NCBI GenBank assembly: GCA_031002005.1
Contig: CM061921.1
Coordinates: 142,137,283 to 142,201,282, forward strand
Reading direction: 5' to 3'
DNA: 64,000 bases
Origin: Vandiemenella viatica
Lineage: Eukaryota > Arthropoda > Insecta > Orthoptera > Morabidae
The translations under genes and the position numbers were made by a program. Position 1 is the first letter of the stretch; the number at the start of each line of letters is the position of its first letter. Of this stretch, positions 30,809-42,535 are shown piece after piece. The notes under the pieces are model-generated. The model searched no databases. It saw nothing but the letters and a program-made list of their open reading frames with translations, and was not told where the DNA came from.

Positions 30809-31682
30809 AGTTAACTTCTGTCGTTTTATGATTATTAGTTCCAGCCAAAGACTGTGGTTACTGCTAGATTGCTATACATTCGACACTCGATGTCGCCAAC
30901 CTGTAATATTTTTCCTCTTAAAACAATTCTAGTCCAGGTTAAATTGGTTTATAAATTCAGTTAGAAATGATCAGTTTCAATTTAATTTATCAGCAATATT
31001 AAAATACTTACACAATAATAACCAGAAAGACGGAAAAAATGAAAATTGATATAACGCATTTGGGAATGGTTTCAAATTATCATTTACTGATTTCACTATT
31101 TAATGTATTTCAATCTGGCTGTCATATGTTATATAAAGCACATACAGAGTAGGAAAATGAATACCATTCGTAATTTTTGTTTTAACTTATTGCAGTTACG
31201 TAAAACCACCAATTTGGCCCTGAACTTTAAATCACCCGCATTCTGGACACCGGGAGGTACAACCGCTCAAGTACAAATCCTTGCGATAAAAGGTGATTTT
31301 AAGTAACCATCAAGGAGAATAGTGCGACACCCCTCAACCTCCCTCTCACGAACTATAGATTTAAAAAAAACAGCACTTATTTCATAAATCATAACAATAC
31401 AGTTTACAAACAGACAGTAACACTCCCACCTTACGTACTCCTTGTAGCAAAAATGTATGAAATAAGAATTCGGTGGTAACCCTTATTTTTACTCTTTCCA
31501 GTTTTCTTATAGGATATCAGCAATGGTGTCAAATCCGTTTGAAAACTTTAAAACCACTCTTGGTATAAGAAGGGGCACAAGATATGGTTCCAAAGCAACT
31601 TTGCCATCATAAATTCATAGCATAGTACTGTAATATTCCCTACAGATATGATTTAAAGAAAAAAAAATCATGTGTAAATTTT
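30809..31682. other. No gene recognised
   Basis: AT-rich sequence between the P-like nest and a MITE. No supported frame or repeat. Confidence 0.5.
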
Positions 31683-31983
31683 ACGAGCGTCTGTGGGTAC
31701 ACTCGATACCGTGCACAAATCTCCCCACTACCCCGGTTCGCGGAAGTGACGAAAAAAATGCACCGTTTCCGAGATGGATGCCGCAGGCCGAATTTCAACC
31801 GAACCACGACCACTATCTCAAAACGAACGTGTTTAGGTTGATATGAACCCTGTACCGATAATTTTTGTGTATTTTTTGCAGTGTTTCTGCTGTATACACG
31901 TGTCATTATTGCGACGTCACTTCCGCGTACCGGGGTAGTTGAGAGATTTGTGCACGGTATCGAGTGTACCCAAAGGCGCTCGT
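31683..31983. mobile_element. MITE with terminal inverted repeats of about 60 bp
   Basis: 301 bp. The left arm starts ACGAGCGTCTGTGGG and includes CACTCGATACCGTGCACA. The right arm is its inverted partner ending ...GGCGCTCGT. Both are flanked by TAAATTT (31675-31681 and 31984-31990). A 118-codon minus-strand frame spans the arms and is not a gene. Superfamily unassigned. Confidence 0.75.
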
Positions 31984-31994
31984 TAAATTTAAAC

Positions 31995-32606
31995 ATAGAA
32001 GCTGTAAATTCTAGGATTACTAAAATGTGTAAACTTTTTAAAAATATCCACCTAGTACACGTAAGCCATTTAAATAGGTATGGATGCTCGACATGGCCTT
32101 CAATTGAATTTGGTAGTTATGATTACTGAAATGTAGTGACAAAGTCAATTAGAAAGTCAGACCCAAGGATATATAAAAGAAGCCAAACCACTAACAAATG
32201 AATAACTTAAGATTTTTACAGCGAAACGGCACTGGATAGCAATATTTAAATAGTACTAACAACAAGGAAGAAAACAATAAATCAAAAAATTGTGACTCTA
32301 AATTAAAGATTTACAACCATAGTGTACAGTCTCGAACGAAACTGATTTATTAGTGACCAGTCTCAAACTAAACCAATTTACTAGAAATTTTAGTTCTGTG
32401 TAAAATAAAGCACTTGCTTAAGTTTGATAAGCTTCAATTTATCTGTATCCCAAAATATATATTAGTTGATAATTTTTGTAAACCTCATAACCAAAAATGG
32501 TTAGTATACATTCTTTCCATAAACTGTATCAGACATAAACGTTTAGTATTCTATTAGCCCTTAGACTCTAAAAAACTTGAATTCACAGCAGTTGTACTTT
32601 CAAAAT
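31995..32606. other. No gene recognised
   Basis: AT-rich sequence with no supported feature. Confidence 0.5.
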
Positions 32607-32610
32607 TTAA

Positions 32611-33587
32611 CCCCGGATCACTCGCGCCTATTGTTTTCGCGCGATAACTCCCGTGTTAGATTTTTTCTAACAAAGATATTTTATTACTTTTTTGGCTGTA
32701 GGTTCCATACAGAGAAACAATTAGCAATTAAATTACTTCTTTACTATTACCAACATATTATAACTACATATAAACATTAAATGAAGCATACATCTTGCTT
32801 TAGTTTTAAATTCTAATTTTTTGCGTCCCCTTTTACACCTGGAAGCTATGTCACAATATTCTGACGAGCTTTTTGTGATGGAGAAGCTTTGTGCTTGAAC
32901 CATTTTGTTTTCCCATCCCTACCTAGATACCTGTACATATCACGATTTTCAGATGTCAGGGCCACAGCAGACGCAATTTCCGAATCGCTGCTAGACTGAT
33001 CTGTTGCTGTGTCTATCACTTCATGTTCAGACTGTGCCTTGGTACCTGAAGACAAGCCTTCTATGTGAATATATTCGTCCAGTGGTTCCTCTAGCCACAT
33101 CAATATCATTTCGTTTGACATGACATTTTCCTGTAAAATTTTATATATTTTCACATCTGACATAGTATGAAATGTACTTGTTGTACACAACTGCTTCATT
33201 CAATATATAAAACCGAATAAGTACACTTTTTTATAAACCAAGTAATACGTGCAGAATACGTCCAGGAGAAGAAATTAACCTAATCGCACGTCACTAGCAT
33301 AGAGAAACAGACGGAAAGAGAAGCAAGGTGGTGTTTCACGAATGCACAAGGTACTGTTACGCGAGAACTCCCGTGTGAGAAATAATCTAACAATGCACAC
33401 CGCTTCAAACAAAGCCGCTACCAGCAGGCTTTACTTGTAATTGGAGCGACGAAACACACGTGGAATGAAGGTAGAGATGTCAAAGAAAGCATTGCTAGAT
33501 CAACACTTCAATATCTTTGAAATATATTGTAATATTTCAGTAAAATCATCAATGTTAGATTTTTTCTCACACGCGAGCGATCCCGGG
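32611..33587 (-). mobile_element. piggyBac-like transposon, internally deleted
   Basis: The ends are CCCCGGATCACTCGCGC and the complement of CCCGGGATCGCTCGCGT, flanked by TTAA at 32607-32610 and 33588-33591, the fixed target of piggyBac elements. Subterminal GTGTTAGATTTTTTC copies lie inside both ends. It contains the N-terminal part of a piggyBac transposase on the minus strand. At 977 bp it is far below the 2.4 kb or more of complete elements. Confidence 0.85.
32846..33199 (-). pseudogene. piggyBac transposase, N-terminal fragment
   Basis: 117 codons from ATG at 33199. The acidic, Ser-rich N-terminus (SGTKAQSEHEVID, then SSSDSEIAS) is followed by YLGRDGKTKWFKHK and RQNIVT, which match the start of the DDE_Tnp_1_7 domain (Y-x-G-K-D-G-x-T-K-W ... 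R-x-x-N-I-V). After the stop, PGVKGDAKN continues the similarity. The catalytic aspartates and the C-terminal RING-like domain are missing, deleted together with most of the element. Confidence 0.7.
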
Positions 33588-33821
33588 TTAAAATTATATC
33601 AGTCTGCGTGTACCGACCTCGTGACGGAAACTTTAGAAGAATTAGAATCACTTTTCAACAATATTAGTAAACGAGTAGCATACGAGGATTTCAATGAAAA
33701 AAAGTTTAAAAAATAAAGGCATGTCAACAGAACTTTAAAATTTTATGATTTATATTAGATAGTAAATACACAAACAAGAGTAAATGAATTCGGTAACACA
33801 ACCCTCGATAAAAATTTCAAA

Positions 33822-34676
33822 TGAAAACACAAGCTGACAGATGTGATAATTATCACTCTATAAGTCTAACATCACATGCTTCAAAATTACTGACCAGAAT
33901 AATATACTGAAGAATGGAAAGTGTAGTGGAAGGAATAGTAGGTGAAGATCAGTTTGAATTTAAGAAAAACCGCGGTACAAAAGAAGCGATTCTGGCCTTA
34001 AGATTAATGCTTGAAGGGCGGATCAAGAAGAAAAAAGTTACTTTTATGGTGTTTGTTGATTTAGAAAAAGCTTTTGATAATGTTAGGTGGGGCAAGATAT
34101 CCAAATTTTAAAGAAGCCGACTCTAAAATACCAAGACAGAAAGATGTTTATAAGAATCAAGTAGCTATAATAAAAGTAGAGGAAAGGGTGTGAGATACGG
34201 TTGTAGTCTATCCCAATTATTATTAAACTTTTATGTAGAAGTAGCAATAAAGGAAGTGAATGAAAGATTTGAATGCGGCATAAGTGTTCAAGGAGAAAAA
34301 AATCTGTATGCTACAATTTACTGATGACATTCTCTTGTTGGCTGAGGATATCGAGAAGTTACTGAGTGTCATGAGCAAAATACTGAAGGAAGATATTGGA
34401 CTAATTATAAACCAAAGCAAGACAAAAGTGATAAAATCATACTAATAATAGTAGATTAAATATAAAAATAGGTTCGGATGCGATAGAAGTAGTTGGTGAA
34501 TTTTGCTACTTAGGAAGTAAAATTAGAACCGATGGCCGAAGCATGAATGATGTTAAAAGCAGAATAGCACTAGCGAAAAAAGCCTACATGAAAAAAAAGA
34601 AATCTTTTAGTTTCAAATATTGATCTAGGACTCAAAAAGTACTTTATGGCAGCGAATCATTTTCGTTAATTGAATT
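33822..34676 (+). pseudogene. RTE-like LINE, reverse transcriptase part (split element)
   Basis: Decayed RT reading: DNYHSISLTSHASKLLTRII (about 33850), GEDQFEFKKNRGTKEAILAL (33944-34005) and FMVFVDLEKAFDNVRW (34042-34090). A frame-shifted FTDDILLLAED (FADD-type catalytic box, about 34318) and INQSKTKVI follow, then FCYLGSKIRTDGRS (about 34500) and VLYGSESFSLIEL (about 34640-34676). The reading breaks there and resumes at 44289 with only a few residues missing. The enzyme family is the one often annotated as endonuclease-reverse transcriptase next to craniofacial-development-protein-2-like endonuclease. Many stops; inactive. Confidence 0.75.
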
Positions 34677-34952
34677 GCAGCAGCATGCTGTAGTCGTGAT
34701 CGCCTTTATTTTCTTTTTCTATAGGAAAGTATATAGAGCTTATTCGTCTTTTATTTGGTTGGCTAACACTGTTTATCAGTATGTCCTATAAACTATTTGG
34801 TACAATATCCGTCGTCTAGTCTAAATTTATCTCCTCAGTTAGGTTGTATTTTGGTCGTGCCTAGTGGTTGTTAGTAAGTTGTGAACAGTTTATTTGGATC
34901 AATCAGTTAGTTCATCTATCATCCTCTCCGTATTTTTTGTTTTCAAAGTAAT

Positions 34953-35872
34953 ATGTATAGGGACTGTCATTGCTGTGTGCAGACGCGGGCTGAGGTGGCT
35001 GATCTTCGCGCTCAGCTTGCAGCGTTGCTGACGAAAGTTGAAAGGCTAGAAGCTGCCATAGGTGACTGCAGCAGATGTGGAAAGGGTGACCCTGATGAAG
35101 CTAGTGCTCTCACAGGTTGTCCCCTACCAAACATCGTACCTGCAGTCCAGGCTGACATTTCGGAGTCTATGCGGCATTCACCTTACGGTGTCTTGCGCGT
35201 GGTTTCCGGACGTCAACGCCGCATGCTGGAGCAGTCGTACAAGTCTGAATCCCAGGATGGCAAGCTTATACCACTGTCCAACAGGTTTGATGTGTTGTCT
35301 GGGTGTGATTCAGTTCCACAATCATCATTCTGCGAGTTGCCAGCCCCCCGCCCGCTAGGTCTGAGCAACCACAGACGGGGATTCTGGCGATAAGTAGCTC
35401 TAACGTTAGGCGTTTCATTGAGCCCCTTAGGGGCATGGCGAATAGGTCGGGGATGAAGTCCAATGTCCATTCATTGTGCATTCCGGGAGGTCTGATCCAA
35501 AATGTGGAACAGGCCATACCGGATGCCATTGAACGGACGAGGTGTAGCCAGCTGCAGATTGTAGCTCATGTCGGCACCAATGATGCTTGCCGCCTGGAGT
35601 CGGAGGGTATCCTCTCTCCCTTCCAGCGGCTTGCTCATAGGATGAGCTCTGTGGTTGATGACCACAAGATATCGGCTGAGTTAACTATCTACAGCATTGT
35701 CGATAGAACATACTGTGGGCCTCTGGTACAGAGGCGAGTCGAGGGTCTGAACCAGAGGGCGCGGCTTTTCTGCGATAATCATAACTGCAGATTCCTAGAT
35801 CTTCGCCCTGGGGTCGAGTCGTGTAGGGATCCCTTTGATAGATCAGGTGTACACTGTCTAGTGGCAGCCTAG
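34953..35872 (+). pseudogene. LINE-A ORF1 with coiled coil and SGNH-hydrolase-like domain
   Basis: The first frame (34953-35393) starts MYRDCHCCVQTRAEVADL and forms a coiled coil (RAQLAALLTKVERLEAA). A one-base shift near 35375 opens the second frame: LAISSSNVRRFIEPLR, corresponding to the SGNH block I serine region, then VAHVGTNDAC (block III Asn) and DPFDRSGVH (block V Asp-x-x-His). Esterase-type ORF1 proteins are known from CR1-group LINEs. Their role is thought to be lipid or RNP handling rather than catalysis of integration. The shift makes this copy non-functional. Confidence 0.7.
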
Positions 35873-35874
35873 AC

Positions 35875-36085
35875 CGAGGATTTAATCATTACCCATTATG
35901 GTCCATACCCAGGACACTTTACCTATAAAGGCAGCCCCGTGAAGACTCGATCGCCGCTGGCTTCGCGCCTTGTTTGGTAAGCGAGGGCGGACACCGACTT
36001 ATTTAGTAATCTGAGCGGCTCCGAGGCCTTTTTAGGTAACGTTCGCCGCCGGGGCTGACGCCCCGTCAGTATTCGTTACCGCTTG
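35875..36085 (+). other. GC-rich stretch between ORF1 and 3' end of LINE-A copy 1
   Basis: Contains GCCGCCGGGGCTGACG and TTCGCGCCTTGTTTGG and is much richer in G+C than its neighbours. It is absent from the full-length LINE-A at 45606-49550. Origin unknown; it may be a filler insertion at the deletion junction. Confidence 0.4.
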
Positions 36086-36089
36086 CTAC

Positions 36090-36359
36090 AGTCCTTATGA
36101 AAGCGTCACAGAACTGATTATTAGATTAGCTTGGGAGTCTCTGGTAGATAGACGACACACGTTTCGTTTAAACATATTGGTAAACATGCGTACTCCCACT
36201 TTCACTTTTGAGTGTAGTGAAATACTTCTTCCACCAACCTATTTGAGTCGGAAGGACAGGAAAGATAAAATTAGAGAAATAAGGTGCCGGACTGATTCTT
36301 ATATGAATTCTTTTTTCCCTCGTACCATTAGGGATTGGAATGCACAGCAAAGAGATTAG
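36090..36359 (+). pseudogene. LINE-A ORF2 C-terminus, fragment
   Basis: Reads YESVTELIIRLAWESLVDRR, then ILLPPTYLSRKDRKDKIREI and FFPRTIRDWNAQ, the conserved end of CR1/Jockey ORF2 (a bulky residue then R-x-I-R-x-W-N). It parallels the ends at 44226 and 45682. Confidence 0.7.
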
Positions 36360-36560
36360 CTTTGGTGCTGAGCACCCTCTGCCACCCACAATTATGTGAA
36401 TTGCAGAGTATATATGTAGATGTAGATGTTGATACGCCCCGCTTAATCACGCACTAGGGATCAGTGTGTATCAGTGTTCACATAACAGCACAGGACACCC
36501 CAGGAGAGGCTGGCTGGCACCCCACACTCTTTCCGCTGCGATCCAAAGTAAGCAGATCTA

Positions 36561-38143
36561 TTGTATTATTATCTATTGTACACAGAAGATTCTAAAACAG
36601 TTTTGGTATTAATACCCAAGAATGGAGACCTCTCTCAACTTGGCAACTGGCGACCCATTTCGTTGCTAAACGTCGACTACAAAGTAATAGCAAAGGCTAT
36701 TGCTAAACGAATCTCGGCTGTTGTTCACAAAATAATAAATCCCGACCAGACTTACTGTATCCCCAACAGGTCAATTCTGACAAACCTACACCTTTTCCGA
36801 GATGTGCTTCAAATGTGCAACAAAGAACAGCTACCGTTAGCAACAATATCGATCGATCAAGCAGGTGCCTTTGATCGTGTTGACCACATCTACCAATTTC
36901 ATCTGATACAGATTTTAAAATTCCCTCAGGAATTAATAGGTAACATCAAAACGTTGTACACCAAGGCAAAATGTCATATACGAATGGGGAACAGTATTCT
37001 AGCACCATTGGAAGTTACACGTGGGATAAGGCAGGGTGACCCACTTTCTGGAATACTTTTTACAATATCCATTGAACCATTATTAGCTCTATGTTGACGC
37101 CACCTATGTAATTGGGGATTGCAAATACCAAGGTCTCCTCATCCGTTAGTCGTATCAGCATATGGTGATGACGTCACAGTATTCTTAACAGATAAAGAAG
37201 GAATAGTGGAACTACAAAGAACTTACAATAAATACGGTAAGGCCTCGGGAGCATGCCTCAACTACGGAATATCTGAAGGTCTTTTCTCTGGTTCATGGAT
37301 CTCCAGAACAGATACGCCTCTCAATTTTACGTGGAAGCGCGAAGGTATGAAACTACTGGGCATTGACTTTGGAAATACAGAAGACGATGACCAAAACAAC
37401 AGGGAAAATCTCCAGAGAAAAATAAAACCGTGAGTTGAAAAATGGAAACGTTTCTACCCCATCACGTCTCTACGGGAGAGGAAGATATTAATCAATCAAT
37501 TACTTGGGTCGAAGTTAGTGTATGTCTGCTCCGTTCTTCAACCACCCGAAGCCTTTGTACATCAACTTCATCTTCTGTTCCTCGACTTCTTGTGGACTGG
37601 AAAACATTGGCTAAGTCAAGATGTCGTCTTCTCTAATACCCGCAACGGTGGAATAGGACTAACACATTTGGGAGCAAAAATTAGAACGTTTCGAATAAAG
37701 TTTATTGAAACACCAGTAACTAACGACCAAAAGGAAGAAGCAGAAAAAATCATATCATTTTACCTGGCGCCACTAAATTCGTCAACTAGTCCGAACAGAC
37801 ATGACGTAATACTATTTATGCATACAACACCAACCGAAGCATATCTCCACAGTATGTATTCCTTCTATAAATCGGTCGTACAAATTTGGCATGAGTCCAA
37901 ACCAAAGCCAATGAACAAACCAGAAACAGTTGCCGATCTTCGACGATTGCCTCTTTGGAACGCCATCCACTTTAAATCTACACTCTTTATTCCAGAATGG
38001 CGACATATAGGCGATGAGGTGGTGGGAGACTTACTGACAGCAGATGCATCTTGGAAGCCAATCACACTAATTATGAACCAAACAGACTTGACAATTCCTA
38101 CAAGACGACGTCAAACTACCTCCGCGTGAAAACCTATTTTGCA
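36561..38143 (+). pseudogene. Tx1-like (L1-group) LINE, copy 1, truncated at both ends
   Basis: Starts inside the RT: VLIPKNGDLSQLGNWRPISL, then SIDQAGAFDRVDH and GIRQGDPLSGILF. The catalytic box is AYGDDVTVF (YGDD rather than YADD) near 37160. It continues through SGACLNYGISEGLFSGSW and the post-RT region to LRVKTYFADHF at 38143, then a (TTCC)n run. The 3' zinc-finger region present in copy 2 is missing. Stops lie near 37096 and 37433 and after 38129. Loss of the 3' end is unusual for a LINE insertion. Confidence 0.75.
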
Positions 38144-38149
38144 GATCAC

Positions 38150-38172
38150 TTTCCTTCCTTCCTTCCTTCCTT
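38150..38172. repeat. (TTCC)n microsatellite at junction of Tx1-like copies
   Basis: Perfect tetranucleotide run separating the truncated end of copy 1 from the 5' end of copy 2. Confidence 0.9.
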
Positions 38173-38198
38173 ACTTAAACAACTGTCTCATTGCCATG

Positions 38199-41100
38199 TT
38201 TAAGAGTGTTACGCTGAATGCAAGATGCATAGCATCGAAAAACAAACAATAGTTGGTTATGTCTTTTCTACACCGATCAAGAACGCAAATCCTATTTTTA
38301 CAAGAAACAAATGTCCGAACAGTTTCCGGCAGTTTTCTCTATTCACATCTATTTTATACCATCAATCCGAGCGCACACGCAGCCTTCGGAACGCTAATTG
38401 TCACCAGCGTTGGAAATTTAGAAAACCAGCAAATCATCTATCCTGGCTACGCACAAGCAGTACAGTTAAATTTGTCAGGACAAAAGATATACTTAATTAA
38501 TGTCTACCTTCCTCACTGTCTCCAAATGGCTAATCAAGTGCTCAGCTGTATTAAAGGTTTCCTGAGATCACTTGACGCGATGAATGTGGTCATAATTGGT
38601 GGTGACTGGAACGTCACCACCGATAATATAAACAGAACTCCTTTCATTGAAAGGAAAACAGTACTCTCCAGTACTCTAAGAAAGCTCCTGATGGATTTCG
38701 AATTGCAGGATATTTGGCGGCATCATCATCCTGGCATAGCTGGATATATATACGTGGTTATACACGCTTCTAAACCACGGTCCAGAATAGACAGGTTCTA
38801 TATCAAGAGGAGGTGGTTAACCAACACCTACAGTAGTGAAATTATACCTACCTTTTCTGACCATTGTGCAGTATTGTTTTATTTCAGGATATCTCAAAAT
38901 GGAATGAAATCTCCATATTGGAGATTTAATAATACCCTTCTAGAGGATGAATACTTCAAGGAAATGATCGAAAATAGTATTACTGCATACAAGACAAAAA
39001 ACCAATTTCGGAATGATTCAGTACAGCGAATCTGGGACGAGTTTAAAGCGGAAATTAAATTAGTCACACAGCACTATACAAAAGTGATTACTCAACAACA
39101 TCGTGATTAAGTGAAGCACTTGGAACGGCGTTTTATGCACAATACATACTATTACAAACGGAAAAGAATGAGATGGAAGCTATTAGGGACACACTTAAAA
39201 ACACTATGGACAGCGAGCTTCTGAAGAAGCTGCCTTAAAAGAAGCCATATACATCAACGATGGCTATTGATCAACAACACAATCGTTGCCGACCAAACTG
39301 CCATCAACGCTCATGTAAGAAGCCATTTCGCCCAGTTATACGCAAAGAGTAATAATACCAGCCTAGATGTTCCGGATGTATTCTCGTTCCTACCAGAACT
39401 GGAGACTGATGACCAAAATTTCCTCCGAGACGATATTACCACTGATGAACTCACTAATGCACTTAAGGAAACAAAAAATGAGAAAGCACTAGGATTTGAC
39501 GGTTTAACTCCGGAATTTTATAAAGTGTTTTGGCGTTCGATATCTGTCATGTTTAAAATGGTAGTAGACTTTCCTCCCTCCAAGCATATTCTTCCGTTCT
39601 CGATGCAGAAAGCAGTTTTGGTTTTAACACCTAAGAAAGGAGATCTCTCTCAACTTGGCATCTGGCGCCCTATTTAGCTGTTAAACGTTGATTACAAAAT
39701 AATAGCGAAGGCTATTGCTAAACGAATCTCAGCTGTAATCCACAAAATAATTAATCCTGACCAGACATACTGCATCCCCAACAGGTCAATCCTTACAAAT
39801 CTACACCTTTTCCGAGATGTACTTCATCTCTGCAACAAAGAACAGCTTCCGTTAACAACAATATCTCTCGATCAAGCAGGTGCCTTTGATCCCGTTGACC
39901 ATAACTACCTGTTTCATCTAATGAAGATTTTAAAATTCCCACAAGAAATAATAAGTAACATCAAAACGTTGTACGCCAACGCAAAATGTCTTATACGAAT
40001 GGGGAACATGTAAGTCGTAGGATCAGCGCAATGCCTCACCAGCAACCGCTTTATAGGCTCTAGAATCCGGCCTCGGGGGAACCCGAATAAATTCATAACC
40101 CCCTCAAGAATCATACATGAATGGGGAACGGTATGCTAGCACCAGTGGAAGTTACCCGTGGGATAAGGCAGGGTGACCACTTTCTGGAATACTTTTTACA
40201 ATATCTATGTCGTCGCCGCCTTATACGTTGGGGACTGCAAATACCAAGGTCTCCGCTTCCGTTAGTCGTATCAGTATATGCTGACGACGTCACAGATTTC
40301 TTAACAGATAATGAAGGAATACTGGAACTGCAAAGAACTTACAAAATATACGGTAAGGCCTCAGGAGCATGCCTCAACTACAGAAAATCTGAAGGTCTTT
40401 TCTCTGGTTCATGGATCTCCAGAACAAATACGCCTCTCAACATTACGTGGAAGTGAGATGGTATGAAACTACTGGGCATTCACTTTGGAAATACAGAAGA
40501 CGATGACCAAAACAACAGGGAAAATCTCCAGAGAATAATAAAGACTTGTGTTGAAAGATGGAAACGCCTCTACCCCATCACGTCACTAAGGGGGAGGAAG
40601 ATATTAACCAACCAATTACTTGGGTCGAAGTTAGTGTATGTCTGCTCCGTTCTTCAACCACCTCAAGTCTTTGTACATCAACTTCATCTTCTGTTCCTCG
40701 ACTTCTTGTGGACTGGAAAACATTGGCTAAATCAAGATGTCGTTTTCTCTAATACCCGCAACGGTGGAATAGGACTAACACATTTTGGAGCAAAAATTAG
40801 AACATTTCGAATGAAGTTTATTGAAACACTAGTAAGAAACGACCTACAGGAAGAAGCAGAAAAAAACATATCATTTTATCTGGTGCAACTAGATTTGGGA
40901 ACTAATCCGAACAGACATGACGTAACACTAATTATGCATAACACACTAAGCGAAGCATATCTCCACAGCCTGAATCCCTTCTACAAATCGGTCGTACAAA
41001 CATTTCATGAGTCCAATCCAAAGCCAATGAACAAACGTGAAACAGTTGCCGATCTTCGACGATTGCCTCTTTGGAACGCCATCCACTTTCCATCTACACT

Positions 41101-41929
41101 CTTTATTCCAGAATGGCGACATATAGGCGCTGAGGTGGTCGGAGATTTGCTGTCAGCAGACGCATTTTGGAAGCCAATCACTCAAATCATAAACCAATCA
41201 GACTTGACAATTCCTACAAGACGACGGCTATGCTCAAACTATCTTCGCGTGAAAACCTATTTTACAGACCACCTGATGCCAGTAACTGTGACCTCAGAAA
41301 TTACAAGGCCAAGCTTCTTAGTCTGTTTCAACGAAGAGTGGATGAAACTGCCATTTAGCAGAAAGAAACTCAATGAAATATTTCTAGCAACATTAAAACC
41401 TATTACGACATTACACCAAACCAGCGTTTACGTAAATGGCCGATTAAACTGGCCAAATTTGTATAGAAAATCGTGTAACAGCCTTGATTCGGATATAGTC
41501 TGGCGATTCCTTAACGAGAGCCTTGCGACGCCAGTAAAACTGCAAAAGTGGAATATGAGAAACGATAATTTTTGCCCTTGGTGCCAAACAGAGCACACGA
41601 TGAAACATATGTTTCTCGAGTGTCATCAAACATTTGACAGCTGGAGGTTAATACATATGCTCCTCCAGAGCATATTAGGTATTGCACCTCCGAGCAACGT
41701 CTTAGATGTTCTGTGTTCAAATAATCAGAATACACAAAACTCACTCTGTATTTTTTATGCAACCTTGTGTCCGTCTACAATTTACAGATGTTATATCTGG
41801 TCACTTAAAAACAATATTTTTACTGTTAATTATAAAGCTGTTTTTATTAAAAGAATAAAGTGGAGAATCTGTGTTGAACTGATAAGAGCGAGAAGGAGAA
41901 ATAAAATTAAAGACTGTACCGATTTTTGA
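38199..41929 (+). pseudogene. Tx1-like LINE, copy 2, ORF2 (endonuclease-RT)
   Basis: From ATG at 38199 (MFKSVTLNARCIASKNKQ, then a TAG) the endonuclease follows: ILFLQETNVR, VVIIGGDWNVTTDN and IPTFSDHCAVLF, the QE, GDWN and SDH blocks. RT: NEKALGFDGLTPEFYK (about 39480), QTYCIPNRSILTNLHLFRD (about 39760), a stop at 39675, a 105-bp insert at 40008-40112, a shift at RQGD (about 40172), and the catalytic YADD in SVYADDVTDF (about 40270). The longest intact frame, 40463-41929, ends with a CX2CX7HX4C zinc finger (CPWCQTEHTMKHMFLEC). Family: Tx1/L1 group, judged by these blocks. Several disablements, so not active. Confidence 0.8.
40008..40112. mobile_element. Small insertion with target duplication in Tx1-like RT
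   Basis: ATACGAATGGGGAAC at 39993-40007 is repeated as ATACATGAATGGGGAAC at 40113-40129, bracketing 105 bp. The insert is unlike the flanks, contains GGCCTCGGGGGAACCCG and has no recognised family. The duplication length fits retroposition. Confidence 0.6.

Positions 41930-42535
<606 letters not shown>

Larger units (their letters stand above)
34677..36434 (+). mobile_element. LINE-A copy 1, internally deleted
   Basis: Carries the 5' region and ORF1 (34953-35872), then a GC-rich stretch (35875-36085), then only the last part of ORF2 and the 3' tail (GATGTA)n at about 36411-36430. The endonuclease and nearly all of the RT are missing. It begins exactly where the RTE-like LINE breaks off, so it or a larger LINE block inserted there. 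Confidence 0.7.

Noticed and set aside
31640..31996. 118-codon minus-strand frame
   Set aside because: It spans both arms of a MITE with long inverted repeats and has no family similarity.
33441..33716. 91-codon frame as a host gene
   Set aside because: The frame runs from inside the piggyBac end across its TTAA into the flank, so the protein would be chimeric. No domain was recognised.
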